A stretch of 64,000 bases of DNA from contig JAKMXF010000302.1 in the NCBI GenBank assembly GCA_024704765.1, positions 186,001 through 250,000 of the forward strand, written 5' to 3'. A model generated the notes under the pieces. The model was not told where the DNA came from. It saw only the letters and a program-made list of their open reading frames with translations, and did no database searches. The position numbers were made by a program, and so were the translations under genes. This DNA comes from Oopsacas minuta (Eukaryota > Porifera > Hexactinellida > Lyssacinosida > Leucopsacidae). Position 1 is the stretch's first letter, and each line of letters starts with the position of its first letter. Of the stretch, positions 21,627 to 32,898 are shown in pieces.

Positions 21627-22075
21627 CATTAGTCCATAGGTTTACCTGTTAGCTTATTAGATAGAAACATGCAACTTGATACCGTTATGCTATTTACAAG
21701 GTGTGTCCTGTTTTACAAATAACTTTCCTAGTGGTATATGAAGAGGAGTGTGTCAGGGAAAAATGTCAAGAATAAAACTGTAGTCATTAGGAAAAATTAT
21801 TCTCTGCTTCTTTAATCATTGAATCATTTGGTTGTTGAGTTTAGGAAATTGTTTGTTTTTGATATCTGTCATAATTATTGATACAATTCTAAATTTACAT
21901 TACATGACGTAATGTTTACGAATGTTCGAAGTGATCTTGTTTACAATTAAGTACAAGGTACACTCTCACATAGGGTTGGTAATAGGTACACGCAGCACTG
22001 AATTTGCATATATACTCGAATATAACAATACGATTCAGAATATAGATTACATTATTGACTATTTGAGGTATCCTT
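21627..22075. other. Intergenic between RRN3 and the following orphan
   Basis: These 449 bp are A+T-rich. A small frame at 21922-22173 overlaps the next gene in another register and has no recognisable content, so I treat it as chance. Confidence 0.4.
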
Positions 22076-23668
22076 ATGGAATTAGCTGCTGGTGGACATG
22101 TTATGGATTCGAACAGTCAGGAGCAAGAGGGAAAGAGTTCCAAGATAACCATTCGAATACGTCGGAAGATTAACAACAACGGAAAGGACGACAATACGAA
22201 GTTTAACACGATCGGCTCGACTGGAAAAACATCTTTTAACTTACACAAACAAATCTCATTAGACCCTAACAATAGACATAGTATTATCGATGCTCGTAGC
22301 AATTCACCCCTCGGTCATTTCAACAAGAGATGGATGAGCATGTCTCAAGGCCATCCCAGCTCCCAATCTGTACCCACTTCTCCTAGCTACACGGCTTCTC
22401 TCCGTATATCTCCAATGGGGTTTACTAATTGGAAGAATAGTGACAGATCTCAATCCACTACACAGTCTCCTGTATGGAACAAGAAGAGTAGTGAGAGCGA
22501 TACGTCCAGCATTGCTAGTAATGATTCAGCATTTGAAGACGGTGGATCAGGAATAAGCTCTAAATCTTGGCACCCTGGAATTAACTATAAGCCTACACAT
22601 CCCTTGTACTTACCTCAACCGGATATACATAGAAGATCATCTGAAGATAGTCTGGGTAGCGGAGGAAGTACTACACCCACTCCAGGCACCCCTGAGATGA
22701 ATAGAACCTTATCCTCATCTGAGGGAGTGCACAATACGTCACATTCCAAATCTAGACATAAACGTAGAGGCACTGAGTCTGCTTCTCAAGTTGAGCTAAA
22801 TATTGAGCAGAAAACATTTTCTGAGCAAGATAAGCAGATATTAGAAGGATATTTCCAAACTTCCAGCAGGAAAAGCGGACAAAAGAACTTCATAAACTCA
22901 GCCGTTTATAAAGAAAAGAGCAGTGAGCTTGACACCCCAGCACTGGAGCCTCTTAAGGTAAAACCTCTAACTCCCAATCTTGAACGCGCAAGATTAGGAG
23001 ATAGAGTTATTGATAAGAAAAAGGTTCGCGTATTTCCAGAAAGTTCCCCTCTAAATGTTGTGACTGATTCTCAGAGTCCTAGAGTATCTTCACTTGTAAA
23101 CCATTTTAACAATCCTACCTCTCCCCAACTATCCCCCAGATCTCCGAGCTATAACTCATTTGAACAGGATAAGACTTCTCTCCGTATTCCTATACGCCCT
23201 TCATCAGCTGGTAAGACACACGTTTACCAAACGCAGCCAATACCGAATAAATTTGAGAAGAGCTTTCCTCAAGAAAGTAATTCAACCACTTCTCATGATT
23301 TCACTTTATCAGCTGAGGTTGTAAAGAGCAAACCTTATGAAACAAATTTGTTCCAAAGTCCTGCCAACAGACAAACCTTCCTTAACAGCTACCTTGAGAG
23401 ACTACACAATGAAAATAAGAGCAGCAGTTCTATCATGGGCCGTAACCTACGCTCTGACATTACAACACCAGACATGAAACGAGCCGCTTTCTCAAAGAGA
23501 ATCAGTGAGAACAATGCTCTCACGCAGATGAGACCCCTGTCTACCTCAATGCTACTTACAAAACAAGATACCTTCACAAACGATCCTTACAAGAGGAAAA
23601 GTTTCTTAGACAAATATCTTGATCGTCAGGGAAAAACATGTCTCATCAGCAAGAAAGCCACAACTTAA
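22076..23668 (+). CDS. Orphan disordered Ser/Pro-rich protein with repeated FLxxYLxR motif
   Basis: I do not recognise this intronless 530-residue protein. It is predicted to be mostly disordered: Ser, Pro, Thr and Asn dominate, with many proline-directed sites (SPLGHF, TTPTPGTPE, SPQLSPRSPS) that suit CDK or MAPK phosphorylation. The start may be this ATG or a Met 10 residues later. Two C-terminal segments are related: RQTFLNSYLERL (about 437-448) and RKSFLDKYLDRQ (about 508-519). A third, looser one is DKQILEGYFQTSSR (about 253). These short amphipathic motifs look like peptide ligands for a folded partner. There are no membrane segments. Confidence 0.6.
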   Translation: MELAAGGHVMDSNSQEQEGKSSKITIRIRRKINNNGKDDNTKFNTIGSTGKTSFNLHKQISLDPNNRHSIIDARSNSPLGHFNKRWMSMSQGHPSSQSVPTSPSYTASLRISPMGFTNWKNSDRSQSTTQSPVWNKKSSESDTSSIASNDSAFEDGGSGISSKSWHPGINYKPTHPLYLPQPDIHRRSSEDSLGSGGSTTPTPGTPEMNRTLSSSEGVHNTSHSKSRHKRRGTESASQVELNIEQKTFSEQDKQILEGYFQTSSRKSGQKNFINSAVYKEKSSELDTPALEPLKVKPLTPNLERARLGDRVIDKKKVRVFPESSPLNVVTDSQSPRVSSLVNHFNNPTSPQLSPRSPSYNSFEQDKTSLRIPIRPSSAGKTHVYQTQPIPNKFEKSFPQESNSTTSHDFTLSAEVVKSKPYETNLFQSPANRQTFLNSYLERLHNENKSSSSIMGRNLRSDITTPDMKRAAFSKRISENNALTQMRPLSTSMLLTKQDTFTNDPYKRKSFLDKYLDRQGKTCLISKKATT

Positions 23669-24198
23669 ATTCCCTCTTTTCATATCCACACGGTTAATTA
23701 ATCTATTAATCTTTAAGCTTGGTCGGTACTTTGATAGTTAATTACTTTTTGTATCCAAACTTTCCACATATTTTTAACTCGTTTGTATAATAAATATTGT
23801 TGCCATATGATATCTTTACATCTCCTTATAAAATTAGTAGTCAATTTATTCTATTGTGTCCAGATGATTAAATTTCGATTTGCTGTAAAACTCAATACCC
23901 TTCAACTAGCCTGTATAGGTTTAATAGCCAATTCTTTCAGGTTGCATTTATCACATGACCACATAATGAAATATTGTCGTATATGGCATCTTCATACGCG
24001 TGCACACACATTAGCATTCTTAGCAAGACAGTAATTATCTCTAAGAGTATCATACACTAGACTAATTTCCTAACCATAATTACTTTCTGACTCACTGGCT
24101 CCTTCCCTAATCAATAGGCAAATCGTATATAAAATTTATATATTTATAGCCAACTAATCAATTGTTTGATACATCTGACTGTTACGAATTAATCTGAA
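23669..24198. other. Intergenic before the Ras-family gene
   Basis: These 530 bp of A+T-rich sequence have a TATATAAAATTTATATATTTATA-like tract around 24127-24150 that may be the promoter of the GTPase gene. I saw no coding frame with protein-like composition. Confidence 0.4.
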
Positions 24199-25548
24199 AT
24201 GAATCAAAAAGAGTTTACAGAATACAAACTCGTTGTGGTTGGTAGCGGGGCAGTAGGGAAGTCCGCACTGACCTTACAGTTCGTTCAATCAGAGTTTATT
24301 GAGGATTATGACCCTACTATTGAGGATACGTTTAGACGACAATGCGCTATCGATGAGCAAGTTGTTATGCTAGACAGTAAGTGTTATGCTATTCTTCTTA
24401 AAACTAAATTTTATATAATCTCTCCCTCTTTTCTAGTTCTTGACACAGCAGGACAAGACGTTAGTTAACCCCTACATCCTTACTAGATCATTTGCTAATT
24501 ATTCAATTATTTTGTCCATTAGCAAATTTTTTGGTAAATTCAACCTGTTTCTGAAAATTAGAGATTTTAATTGAATATACTATAATTTCATAAAATACGC
24601 GTATGTTAATTAAGATAACTACTTTCTCTAGGAGTTTAGTGCAATGCGTGAGCAATTCTTCCAGTATGGAGAGGGATTCTTGCTTGTATATTCTATTATT
24701 GACAGACAATCGTAAGTGTTATTTGGATAAACGTGTCTAATATCTCCGGAATCCTTATTGACATATGCCTGCCATATGTTTAAATTAATCAAATGGATCA
24801 CACATTCGTGTTAGGAAACTTAATGATGTTGTTATTAATTGATTTAATAATGATTGAATTGCTCTAATTGATGGATTCTTTCCTGACACAATTCGCCAAT
24901 TAATTACCAATTTCGTAGTGATCTTTTCTTGGCATACTATATAGATTATTTATTAATAATATTGTGATTAATAAGCCATTGAATTAATAGATTCCAGGAG
25001 ATTGAAAAACTTAACTATCATATCAATAGAGTGAAAAACAAGTGAGTTTACTAGATGTCATATATTGTTGTGAACAACATGGGTACAATTTATTGCATAT
25101 GCATATACTCATAGGGATAATCTTCCAAAGATATTATATGGAAACAAAGGTGATTTAGCTGGTCAGAGAGTCGTGTCTACTCTAGAAGGAGATGCCCTAG
25201 CAGCTAAACTTGGAGTAAGTTTTAAGACAAAGTTCATACTTCATTTCTTCCATGATGTCAATCACACTAATTACTTTATTATTAGAATTTTATAATATAT
25301 CATTATTCCACAGACTAAATATTTAGAAGGATCAGCAAAGCATAATGTTAATGTAGATCGAGCCTTCCACGAAGTAGTTCGATTGATTAGGTGAGTTAAG
25401 AAATCATAACCCACATAATTGCTTACTTATACTGCTGTAGTAAATCGTATGTGTGACAATTCTATAATTATTTAGGAGTTATCGAGATAACGAAAAGACA
25501 GAAAAGAAACATAAGCCACATAGAAAGTGGAAGTGTGAAATATTATAA
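24199..25548 (+). CDS. Ras-family small GTPase (R-Ras/M-Ras-like), seven exons
   Basis: Exons 24199-24376, 24437-24459, 24632-24711, 24991-25041, 25115-25214, 25314-25390 and 25476-25548 join in frame to 193 residues. GTPase motifs are intact: P-loop GSGAVGKS, effector region [17 protein letters not shown] with the catalytic Gln, YGNKGD (NKxD) and the SAK motif in EGSAKH. The C-terminus is Lys/Arg-rich and ends KWKCEIL, a CaaX box whose terminal Leu predicts geranylgeranylation. The effector loop is Ras-type (YDPTIED), so RAF, PI3K or RalGDS-like effectors are expected. [19 protein letters not shown] resembles the R-Ras, M-Ras and classical Ras groups, and I cannot choose among them. It is the most intron-rich gene of comparable size in the window, including a 23-nt exon. 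Confidence 0.9.
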
Positions 25549-25907
25549 GATTGTGTAAAGATCCCACTTTGAATTTCACTACATTTTGTTTGTAATTTTT
25601 CTTTTTATGGGTTGTTTTTGTATATACCCTGTTTCTATTGTATTGTTTACATTTATGTATATTTAGAAGTGTTTTGAATCGCATAGACCCTCAGCATTTG
25701 TACATGATCAAATTGTATATTTCAGTGGAAACATAATTGTACACATACAATAAATTACCCAATTATTAAACAAAAAATAGTTTAAAGTTTGTTTCTGCCC
25801 ATGAAACACCTCAAACCTACTTAAATACAGTAATATGAGCTTGGGTAGATAGCGTATTATACTCTAAACTTATTGTGTAAATTGCTGGCATCATTGTATT
25901 TGTAGAG
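25549..25907. other. Intergenic between Ras-family gene and UBE2U
   Basis: These 359 bp hold the GTPase 3' untranslated region, with an AATAAA near 25750, and the UBE2U promoter. No other gene is visible. Confidence 0.45.
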
Positions 25908-26696
25908 ATGCACTCTAGATCTCTGCTTCTCCTCAAGAGAGACTACGAAGTTGTTAATTCAGAGCTTTATGAAGGAATTTCAGCTCAACTCAGTACAGAT
26001 AATTACTTCAAATGGCGGGTTGTATTCCCCGCCTTAGACGGGACAATTTGGACAGGAGGGGAATACCGTGTTCTCGTTGATTTCCCGCGTAATTATAACA
26101 CTTTCCCGCCCGAAATTCGCTTCTTAACAATCCCCTACCACCCGAATATTAACCCCACCAGTGGACTAGTTAACCTCGCTCTCCTACATCCAACTAACTG
26201 GACAGAATCAAATTCTATAATTGACATAATATTATCCTTACAGCAGTTATTATCAGACCCGTATTTAGAACATGGTTGTGTATTAAATCTAGAAGCAGCC
26301 AATTGTTACACTAATACACCCAGTACATACAGACAGATAGCTCAAGACTGTGTAGTAGCCAGTATCAAGATATCAGCTGGTATAGAACCTTATAATCATG
26401 AAGAATCACCCACCCCTACCCCTGTTCTCCCACAAATTACTCCTATTATTAAAGAGCCTCGCCAGCCTAACTTAGCCCCTACACAAATTCAACACGTTTC
26501 CTACAGTGACTACCTTTCAATATGGAGTGATCTAGCTACTACAAAACCTATAAAAAATAGGGGAAATATACAAACTCATTCTAGCCTAGTAAAACATCCT
26601 GAAACGGACGAAAAGCCGGCCAAAACAACTGAGATTATGAAGGAGTTATCCCCTAAAGGGATCGCAAATATCAGTGTCGATAAACGAATAAAATAG
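25908..26696 (+). CDS. UBE2U: UBE2U-like ubiquitin-conjugating-fold protein lacking the catalytic Cys
   Basis: This intronless 262-residue protein has an E2 fold at about 1-150. It matches human UBE2U from the first residues (MHSRSLLLLKRDY) through ITIPYHPN, and in the C-terminal VSYSDYLSIWSDLATTK, which resembles the SDYYQTWSRIATSK of human UBE2U. The HPN motif is present. However, the position of the active-site Cys (Cys89 in human UBE2U, HPNVDPHTGQPC) is Asn89 here, in HPNINPTSGLVN, encoded by AAC at 26172-26174. The E2 core around it is otherwise well kept (TNW, LSDPYLE, LEAA). I infer a pseudo-E2 (UEV-like) that binds but does not transfer ubiquitin. The tail after residue 160 is Pro- and Lys-rich. 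Confidence 0.85.
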   Translation: MHSRSLLLLKRDYEVVNSELYEGISAQLSTDNYFKWRVVFPALDGTIWTGGEYRVLVDFPRNYNTFPPEIRFLTIPYHPNINPTSGLVNLALLHPTNWTESNSIIDIILSLQQLLSDPYLEHGCVLNLEAANCYTNTPSTYRQIAQDCVVASIKISAGIEPYNHEESPTPTPVLPQITPIIKEPRQPNLAPTQIQHVSYSDYLSIWSDLATTKPIKNRGNIQTHSSLVKHPETDEKPAKTTEIMKELSPKGIANISVDKRIK

Positions 26697-27428
26697 TATA
26701 GGCAATCTCATATAATGCAATTACACCATTTTGCAACACCTGTATTATATCAACAATGCTTAATTATCTTATCTGAGCTCGTGTAAGATAAATTATAAAC
26801 ACAATAATCGAATTAAGTCCAAAGTTTATTGTACCAAACAATTCGATATTAGTATATAGTTAGGCTCATTCATGAAAATCACTTATATTGGATTAAGTCA
26901 CATAGTGGTCTCATGTTTATATATAGGAAGATTTATTGTACCATTACTCCGATTAGATTCCAATAAAGGATTAATGAATTGTGAATAAACTCAACTGCTA
27001 TAGCCATCTACAGAAATATTTTATTTGTACACTCAATAGGTGAGTTCATATTTATAAATAATTAATTTGAGTTTATTAATATTTAACCATATGTATTTCC
27101 TAGAATTCCCTATTTGATGTTTACTAATTTATATTATCATGTGGAAATTCGGATTCTGAATTCATTCAAGATATTTTCTTCTCATCGTTTTTATAACAAA
27201 GAATATGTGCATTAAATATGAAATTCTAGGTTTCTAATACCCATACAAATATTAATGCTAGCGTTCATATTAAAACTACTATAACCTCGTATTGTTAATG
27301 TGTAAATATCCTATGCCATGCTCAAATGAAGAACAAACAGCTGTTTAATGTTTATTAGCTCATTAATAAACTAAATAATCTAATCCTGAAAACACAAATT
27401 AATATCCTCAGTAATTACTTCTAGCCAT
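26697..27428. other. Intergenic between UBE2U and DPM3 (convergent)
   Basis: This 732-bp A+T-rich stretch lies between two convergent 3' ends. I see no coding potential, tandem repeat or RNA gene; it is long for this window. Confidence 0.45.
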
Positions 27429-27704
27429 TCACCATTGTAAACCTTTTGATTTGAGATCTCTTCGTGCTCGTTCTAATTCCTTTTTCAAGTTGTTAGCTGC
27501 TTCATTACAATCATTGAAAGATGATACACGATAACCTATTGTGAACAATGTGTAACATCCGAATACCATTAATAGATAGAGCGGTAGATAGAACACAATC
27601 TCTTCGTAGCAGAGGGGTAGTATAAGTATTTTTCTCGTAACCAACAATCCCCAAATGCTCATCAAGACAGTCAAGAGGGTAATCCACTTAATAAGTTTGG
27701 ACAT
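27429..27704 (-). CDS. DPM3: Dolichol-phosphate mannosyltransferase subunit 3 (DPM3)
   Basis: This 91-residue membrane protein is the length of animal DPM3 (92). Two hydrophobic helices lie at about 7-25 and 34-57. The cytosolic C-terminus is the DPM3 signature: SSFNDCNEAANNLKKELERARRDL followed by KSKGLQW, compared with the FNDC...A..L motif ending in a hydrophobic-aromatic pair in human DPM3. DPM3 tethers and stabilises the catalytic DPM1 at the ER membrane for synthesis of dolichol-phosphate-mannose, used in N-glycans, O-mannosylation and GPI anchors. It is intronless and isolated, with spacers of over 700 bp on both sides. Confidence 0.9.
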   Translation of the reverse strand: MSKLIKWITLLTVLMSIWGLLVTRKILILPLCYEEIVFYLPLYLLMVFGCYTLFTIGYRVSSFNDCNEAANNLKKELERARRDLKSKGLQW

Positions 27705-28526
27705 CCTAATATGAATGAATTAAATAATATTATAGTAGAATGAGTTAATGAACTTAACGACCACTAATAAACTAGCAATTAATAATACGGAATTACATAT
27801 CTATCTATAATTACCTATTTGTGAGTATTTTTATTAATGGCTTACATTCTTTCAGAAAATGGCTGTATAGCCCTACGTGTTGAGCTATTGCAGAAATTTA
27901 TTGCTTCATAATGAAATTCTAACAGATAACCTTGTCACCTCTCCCCAAATTTTGGCTTATATTTTTGCTAATCAATATTTTTACAATAATAACCGGAAAT
28001 ATTTATAACGTGAACTAATGTGGCTAAGTGCTTAAAACTTTGGGACGTGCGTGCCATTTGATACGTATTATACTTTTCAAAAATAGAACAAAATAGCTTA
28101 CAAGGAGTGTTACCAGATTCCACCCATGGTTGAGCCAGTACACCACATGGTATATATGTGTGTACAATGATTTGCTGACACAGAAAATATTTATACTCTA
28201 ATAATAATAGCAATATATATACGCTAGATTTCTTTTGCATATTTATTGAATTACTGGAATTTTTGCTCTCACAGTAGATTAACAAACAGAAAGTTTGTTT
28301 CTGACGTATTAACTTTATTAATAGCTATACTGTTCATCTAATTTATTTAATCAGAATCATCAAACAAATGAAATACGCAATCACTGCATTTGTAGTTCAC
28401 TATTAGGCCGCATACACTAACTGGTCTATCTATCCAGTATATATATGTATAGCATCAGCATATTCGACATACTAAATTATAATCTACAATATTCTGTTAA
28501 GAAATTCAACTATAAAATACCAAATT
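27705..28526. other. Divergent interval between DPM3 and a disordered orphan gene
   Basis: These 822 bp separate two outward-facing genes. A 105-codon minus-strand frame at 27968-28285 has no recognisable domain. The sequence at about 28018-28140 has weak tRNA-SINE character (GTGGCTAAGTGCTTAA, then AGATTCCACCC), but no tRNA fold can be drawn. I call nothing here. Confidence 0.4.
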
Positions 28527-31356
28527 ATGGCAGAATCAGATGAGATATTGAGACATCAAATCGTGAGGCTTGAGGGGTCATTACAGAATGCACGAGATAG
28601 AAATACAAAAGTTTCAAAAGGTATGAAAGGAAATTACGCTGATCTTTCTTTGGTACTTGCTGATGCCTCACAGCAGATGGATTATGATCGATTCAATATT
28701 AAATGGAATGAATCAGATAAACCTGGATCAGCTGAGCAACAATCACCATCAGATGGACAAGTCGTAAAACTACCTCCTTCCAAAGATAAAATCGAGATAG
28801 AAGCATTAGATGATGAAATAGATCGGGCAATGAATCCTTCTATTGCTTTGGGCAGGTTTGGTGCTAAAATGCCTAATCTAAATGAAAGAGAGTCTGAAAG
28901 AGATCTGAGAGATTTCAATGATTTAGTAGCTCCAGAGGAAGATACAACACACATAATACAACAGGAGCATAATACAGGGTATTTGAGAGATTTGAGTTCA
29001 GATCGATCTGAAGATTATGACTATAATACTCCTCAACAAGAAGATATTAATCCACATGTTCTCAACCAGAATTATACAGAACAACTTTCTGAAGATTACG
29101 AAACTAACGCTAGCGATGATGTGGAACCATTCAGAGCTCGACTAAGAAGCAAAACTGATTCAGAAAATCAAAAAGAACAACATAGGTCTTCTAGGTCTAG
29201 AAGGTAATTGTTAATATGAATATATTATATGAATTATATGAATATTTTATTATTTGTAGTGAAGTAGAGGCACTCGATGAATCACTCTACTACGATAATC
29301 CTATGCGAATATACCCTAGAGATCAACCTGAAAGAGATGGATATAACGTAGTATCAGACGACATTACTAATGAGTTATCTCCAATAATTGATGATGATGA
29401 TACTATCTATGACGTCACGGATGAAGTATCTCCTAATGAAGATGATTATGACCTAAATAAGGCTATTTCTACGCTGGAAGAGAGTGATGTTAGATATACA
29501 ACTAAAACTAATAGGAATTCTCGACTAAATATTATGCAGCCTGTTGAAATCAATCGTAGTGACAGTGATTCCGAATATGATAACTTTATCAATCAACATC
29601 AGGAAGTGATGATACAGCCACCTCAAGAGGAAATGCGAGCTACATCACCGTATTATCACCCACGGATTTCAAAATCTTCTCTTGGCACTTATACAGAAGT
29701 AGATAGATCTGTTTCTCCGAAGAATATCATCATGAGGAAACATAGACAACAAGAATCACAGAAGAGACTGACAATGCCTGCTCAGGCTATGGATAATTAT
29801 GAAGAATGTGTTTCAAGAACTCCAGGTCCTTATCCTAAATCTAAGATATCAATAACTACACCTCAACCCAATCTCACATTCCGTCCTGTACAATCTGCTA
29901 AAGATGTATTACCATACGAAACTGTATTCTCCAACAGACGTAAATCTATTCCTGACTACATCTCAGACGAAGTATGCTATGAACAAGAAGAGTATGCACC
30001 GGTAGAAGAGAAACATGTACACAGACGTCCTGCTCAGCAATCTCTTAACAGAAATAGTAGAGATAATAGGTAAGATAATCCATTAGTTTTATACTAGCTT
30101 ATATTTATTAATATACTCTATTTAGACATTATGTTGCATACACTCGTCAAGATATGGTATCTCCTACCTCTCCTCTACAAGAAGCTGCATACGACACACA
30201 TATATCTTACGAGACAAGTGTTGACTCATCTGTGATAATGAATACACGACAACCAACAGAATACCACACTCGTAACCATTACGCTACTCCCATACAGTAT
30301 AATAATCAGCGGAGGCAATATCCTACAAGAAATGCATACGCTCCTCCTCACGGAAACTTAACTAACTCAATAGGTAGGAACCATGGATATATTCCTAACA
30401 ACGACCCATCTCCCGTACAGAGCCTAGATAGCGGTATTGATTCTCTCTTCAATGATGTAAGCTACAGACCAGGGACAGCAGCTGCTAATACTAATCAATA
30501 CTACAATGATGAGTTCCGTGATTATGATGAATCTCAAAAAGATAGCTTAACGGATATGGAAGATATTGTCAGTCAGCTGAGGAAAGAGTTAAAAGTTCTT
30601 ACAACAAAAGTCAATAATTTTGAATCAAGAGGAGTAGCTCCCACTCTTCCTGGTCCTCCTCCCTCGAATCAACTTCGTGTCATGTCCCCTACCAATCAGA
30701 AATACAGGAGCTACTCACCAAACCAATTGAGGAGTACTTCTGTAGCCAGTAGTGGAAGCGAGGGAGGTCGTATTGTGCACGATTCAAGATCTCCTCAAGT
30801 TATAAGTCCAACATCTCCCGTTCATTCTTACCATTCCAACACTATGCCTAAACAACCTCGTCTTCGTGCTGAGGATAGGAGAGAGTACGCACCATTCCCA
30901 AGAGACAGTACCTATAAAAGGAAGCTTGTACAGACTCAAAATAGTACTCCTGTACCTGTAGCTCCCAGGCCTAAAACTGTATCCAAAATTACATCTAATA
31001 ATACAATGCAAGACAGGAATAATAGCAGAATAACGCAACACCCCATTACAGTGGGAGCGATGCATAACCGTACTACAACTAATAGGACATATACTCCTAA
31101 CCTGCCTCGAGCACAGAGCTCAACTGGTACATTCTACGGCCCTGTACAAAGTAGCCGTCTACAAACATCTCGTTTCAAAGCAGCTCCCCAAACCAACAGA
31201 TCAGTCAGTCCTCAGCCTAAGACCTCTGCTAGAAAGATTACAGCTCCTATAACAACTAGGGCCATATATTCGTCACAGTCACACAGAACATCAGATGGCC
31301 ACTATTACAACGAACTCCCGAGTCGTATTCCGAAGTCTAATCAGAGACACTACTAG
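28527..31356 (+). CDS. Orphan disordered protein of 905 residues, three exons
   Basis: Exons 28527-29203, 29260-30069 and 30126-31356 (introns of 56 bp each, phase 2) give 905 residues. I do not recognise a family. The N-terminus starts with a short coiled coil (DEILRHQIVRLEGSLQNARDR). Acidic stretches follow (SEDYDYNTPQQEDIN, IIDDDDTIYD), then a long basic Ser/Pro/Tyr/Arg-rich part with SPTSPxH-type repeats (VSPTSPLQ, SPTSPVH). A second coiled coil (DIVSQLRKELKVLTTKV) lies near residue 645. The C-terminus is basic and reads like a microtubule- or cytoskeleton-binding tail, but this is only an impression. Many S/T-P sites suggest phosphoregulation. No TM segment or signal peptide is present. 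Confidence 0.65.
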
Positions 31357-31730
31357 AAAATAGCCAAATAGAATTTTGTAGAATATTTAATGTAAATATA
31401 CTTCAGTGCGTATTTGTATATCTGTTTTTGCGCAATGGTCGACGTCAAATTATTTTACGTTTTTGTTGACCTTCTGCAGGTTCTTGTAATAAATAATAAT
31501 ATATTTGCTAGTATTTATTAGAACGATATATTTAACACAATCATGTGTTGTCCCTGATTGCGTTTTCCACTATAACTAGAAAATTTAATTATTCTGTATG
31601 ATAATGAAACTAATTAGCGAGGCGCAAACATGGACATATGAACTAAGTTATTTGCGAAAAATTATAATTCGAGCATAATTAACATGCATACATCATACAA
31701 TAGTATAGTTAGCACCTAATTATTATAATA
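31357..31730. other. Intergenic before SLC25A46
   Basis: These 374 bp are A+T-rich, with an AATAAATAATAATA tract near 31489 that can polyadenylate the upstream orphan. Nothing else is recognised. Confidence 0.4.
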
Positions 31731-32651
31731 ATGACAAATCAGTGGACTACAGACTACCACCAAGTAGTGTACAATACTTGTCAACGAGTTATAGGGCATC
31801 CGTTCTACAGATACAGGTTACAGTGTCAGCTGTCCAGAGGCACGAATCAGCTGTCCATTGCTGCTCCATTCCAGGTCATTAATCACATATATAAGTATAC
31901 AGTTAACGAATCTTGGCAGTTTTCGAATTTTCGTGGCTGCATAACTCGCGGCATTTTCTTGACTCTATCCGGCTTTAGTGACGTCATGGTGAAGAAATTG
32001 CTCGTATCGAAATTACTTCAGAATTGGAGAGTTAACCACAAGGTATACTCCTTATTCAGTAATTACACTATCCCTATAGTAACTATGATAAGTGCTCCGT
32101 TATTCAGGACTACTCTAGCTCATGTAGTAGAGATAGACTCCATACGGATGCATTTTATGGATCTACTGGAACAAGTTAGCAAAGAACCTCTCTCCTATTC
32201 AAGTTATTCTCCTCGTATCCTACTACCATTATTTGGTTGGAAACTTATTCACAATATTATTTATTCAACATTGAATAAAAATATTCCTTCATTAGCGATT
32301 GGTAACGATAGATCTGAAGTCGTCACTACTCTCAATTATTTTCTTCGCCATTTGATCATTTCTGCGATCTCTGATATTGCCACCTATCCCCTCGAAACGA
32401 TTTTAGTCCGTTCTTGTTTGCAAGGAATAGATTTGGTTATTAATGACGTCACAAAGGGTACACCTATAGGACTGGAATCATTTGTGTCTCACTCATCACT
32501 GAATATTCTCAGTTCTCTCCTCTCTAAAGAAGGCTATTTCGGTTTATACAAAGGGGTTACTACTCTTGCGATAGAGTACGCTGTGGTTTGTGGCCTAACC
32601 CTATTAGTTATACATTTGTACTCTAAATACAGCCCGGACGAATACAATTAA
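31731..32651 (+). CDS. SLC25A46: SLC25A46-like mitochondrial outer-membrane carrier-fold protein
   Basis: This intronless 306-residue protein aligns with human SLC25A46. HPFYRYRLQCQLSR leads into PFQVINHIYKY near residues 23-55. The central RILLPLFGWKLIHNIIYS is shared. The carrier signature near residue 220 reads DIATYPLETILVRSCLQG, and a GYFGLYKGV segment follows. SLC25A46 is a degenerate carrier in the outer membrane that helps control mitochondrial fission, MICOS/cristae structure and lipid transfer rather than solute transport. Human SLC25A46 (418) has a long N-terminal extension that is missing here. The gene converges with MEIOB. Confidence 0.82.
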   Translation: MTNQWTTDYHQVVYNTCQRVIGHPFYRYRLQCQLSRGTNQLSIAAPFQVINHIYKYTVNESWQFSNFRGCITRGIFLTLSGFSDVMVKKLLVSKLLQNWRVNHKVYSLFSNYTIPIVTMISAPLFRTTLAHVVEIDSIRMHFMDLLEQVSKEPLSYSSYSPRILLPLFGWKLIHNIIYSTLNKNIPSLAIGNDRSEVVTTLNYFLRHLIISAISDIATYPLETILVRSCLQGIDLVINDVTKGTPIGLESFVSHSSLNILSSLLSKEGYFGLYKGVTTLAIEYAVVCGLTLLVIHLYSKYSPDEYN

Positions 32652-32898
32652 AATACGTATATCTCATTCCAATTTGGTAATTATTATTATCTGTGTACGT
32701 AACTATTTAGAAAATATCTACATAGCTTTTTGAACCAGATTCATACAATATAATTTATAATTACAATTCCATATTAGGCAAAATCTACTAGACATATATT
32801 CAGTATCTAACAGGCCAGGTATATAACATATGATACATATAAAGTATGCAATTATCTCAATTATTCCTTAGTGAATCCTGGACATTCGTTTGGTAGAC

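Noticed and set aside
21922-22173. 83-codon plus-strand frame overlapping the start of the disordered orphan
   Set aside because: Different frame from the longer protein, no domain, and it ends inside it.
28018-28140. Possible tRNA or tRNA-SINE (GTGGCTAAGTGCTTAA then AGATTCCACCC)
   Set aside because: No acceptor stem or T-arm pairing can be drawn and the B-box is degenerate.
27968-28285. 105-codon minus-strand frame between DPM3 and the disordered orphan
   Set aside because: No recognisable domain, no homology signature, and composition like translated A+T-rich spacer. Also overlaps weak tRNA-SINE-like sequence.
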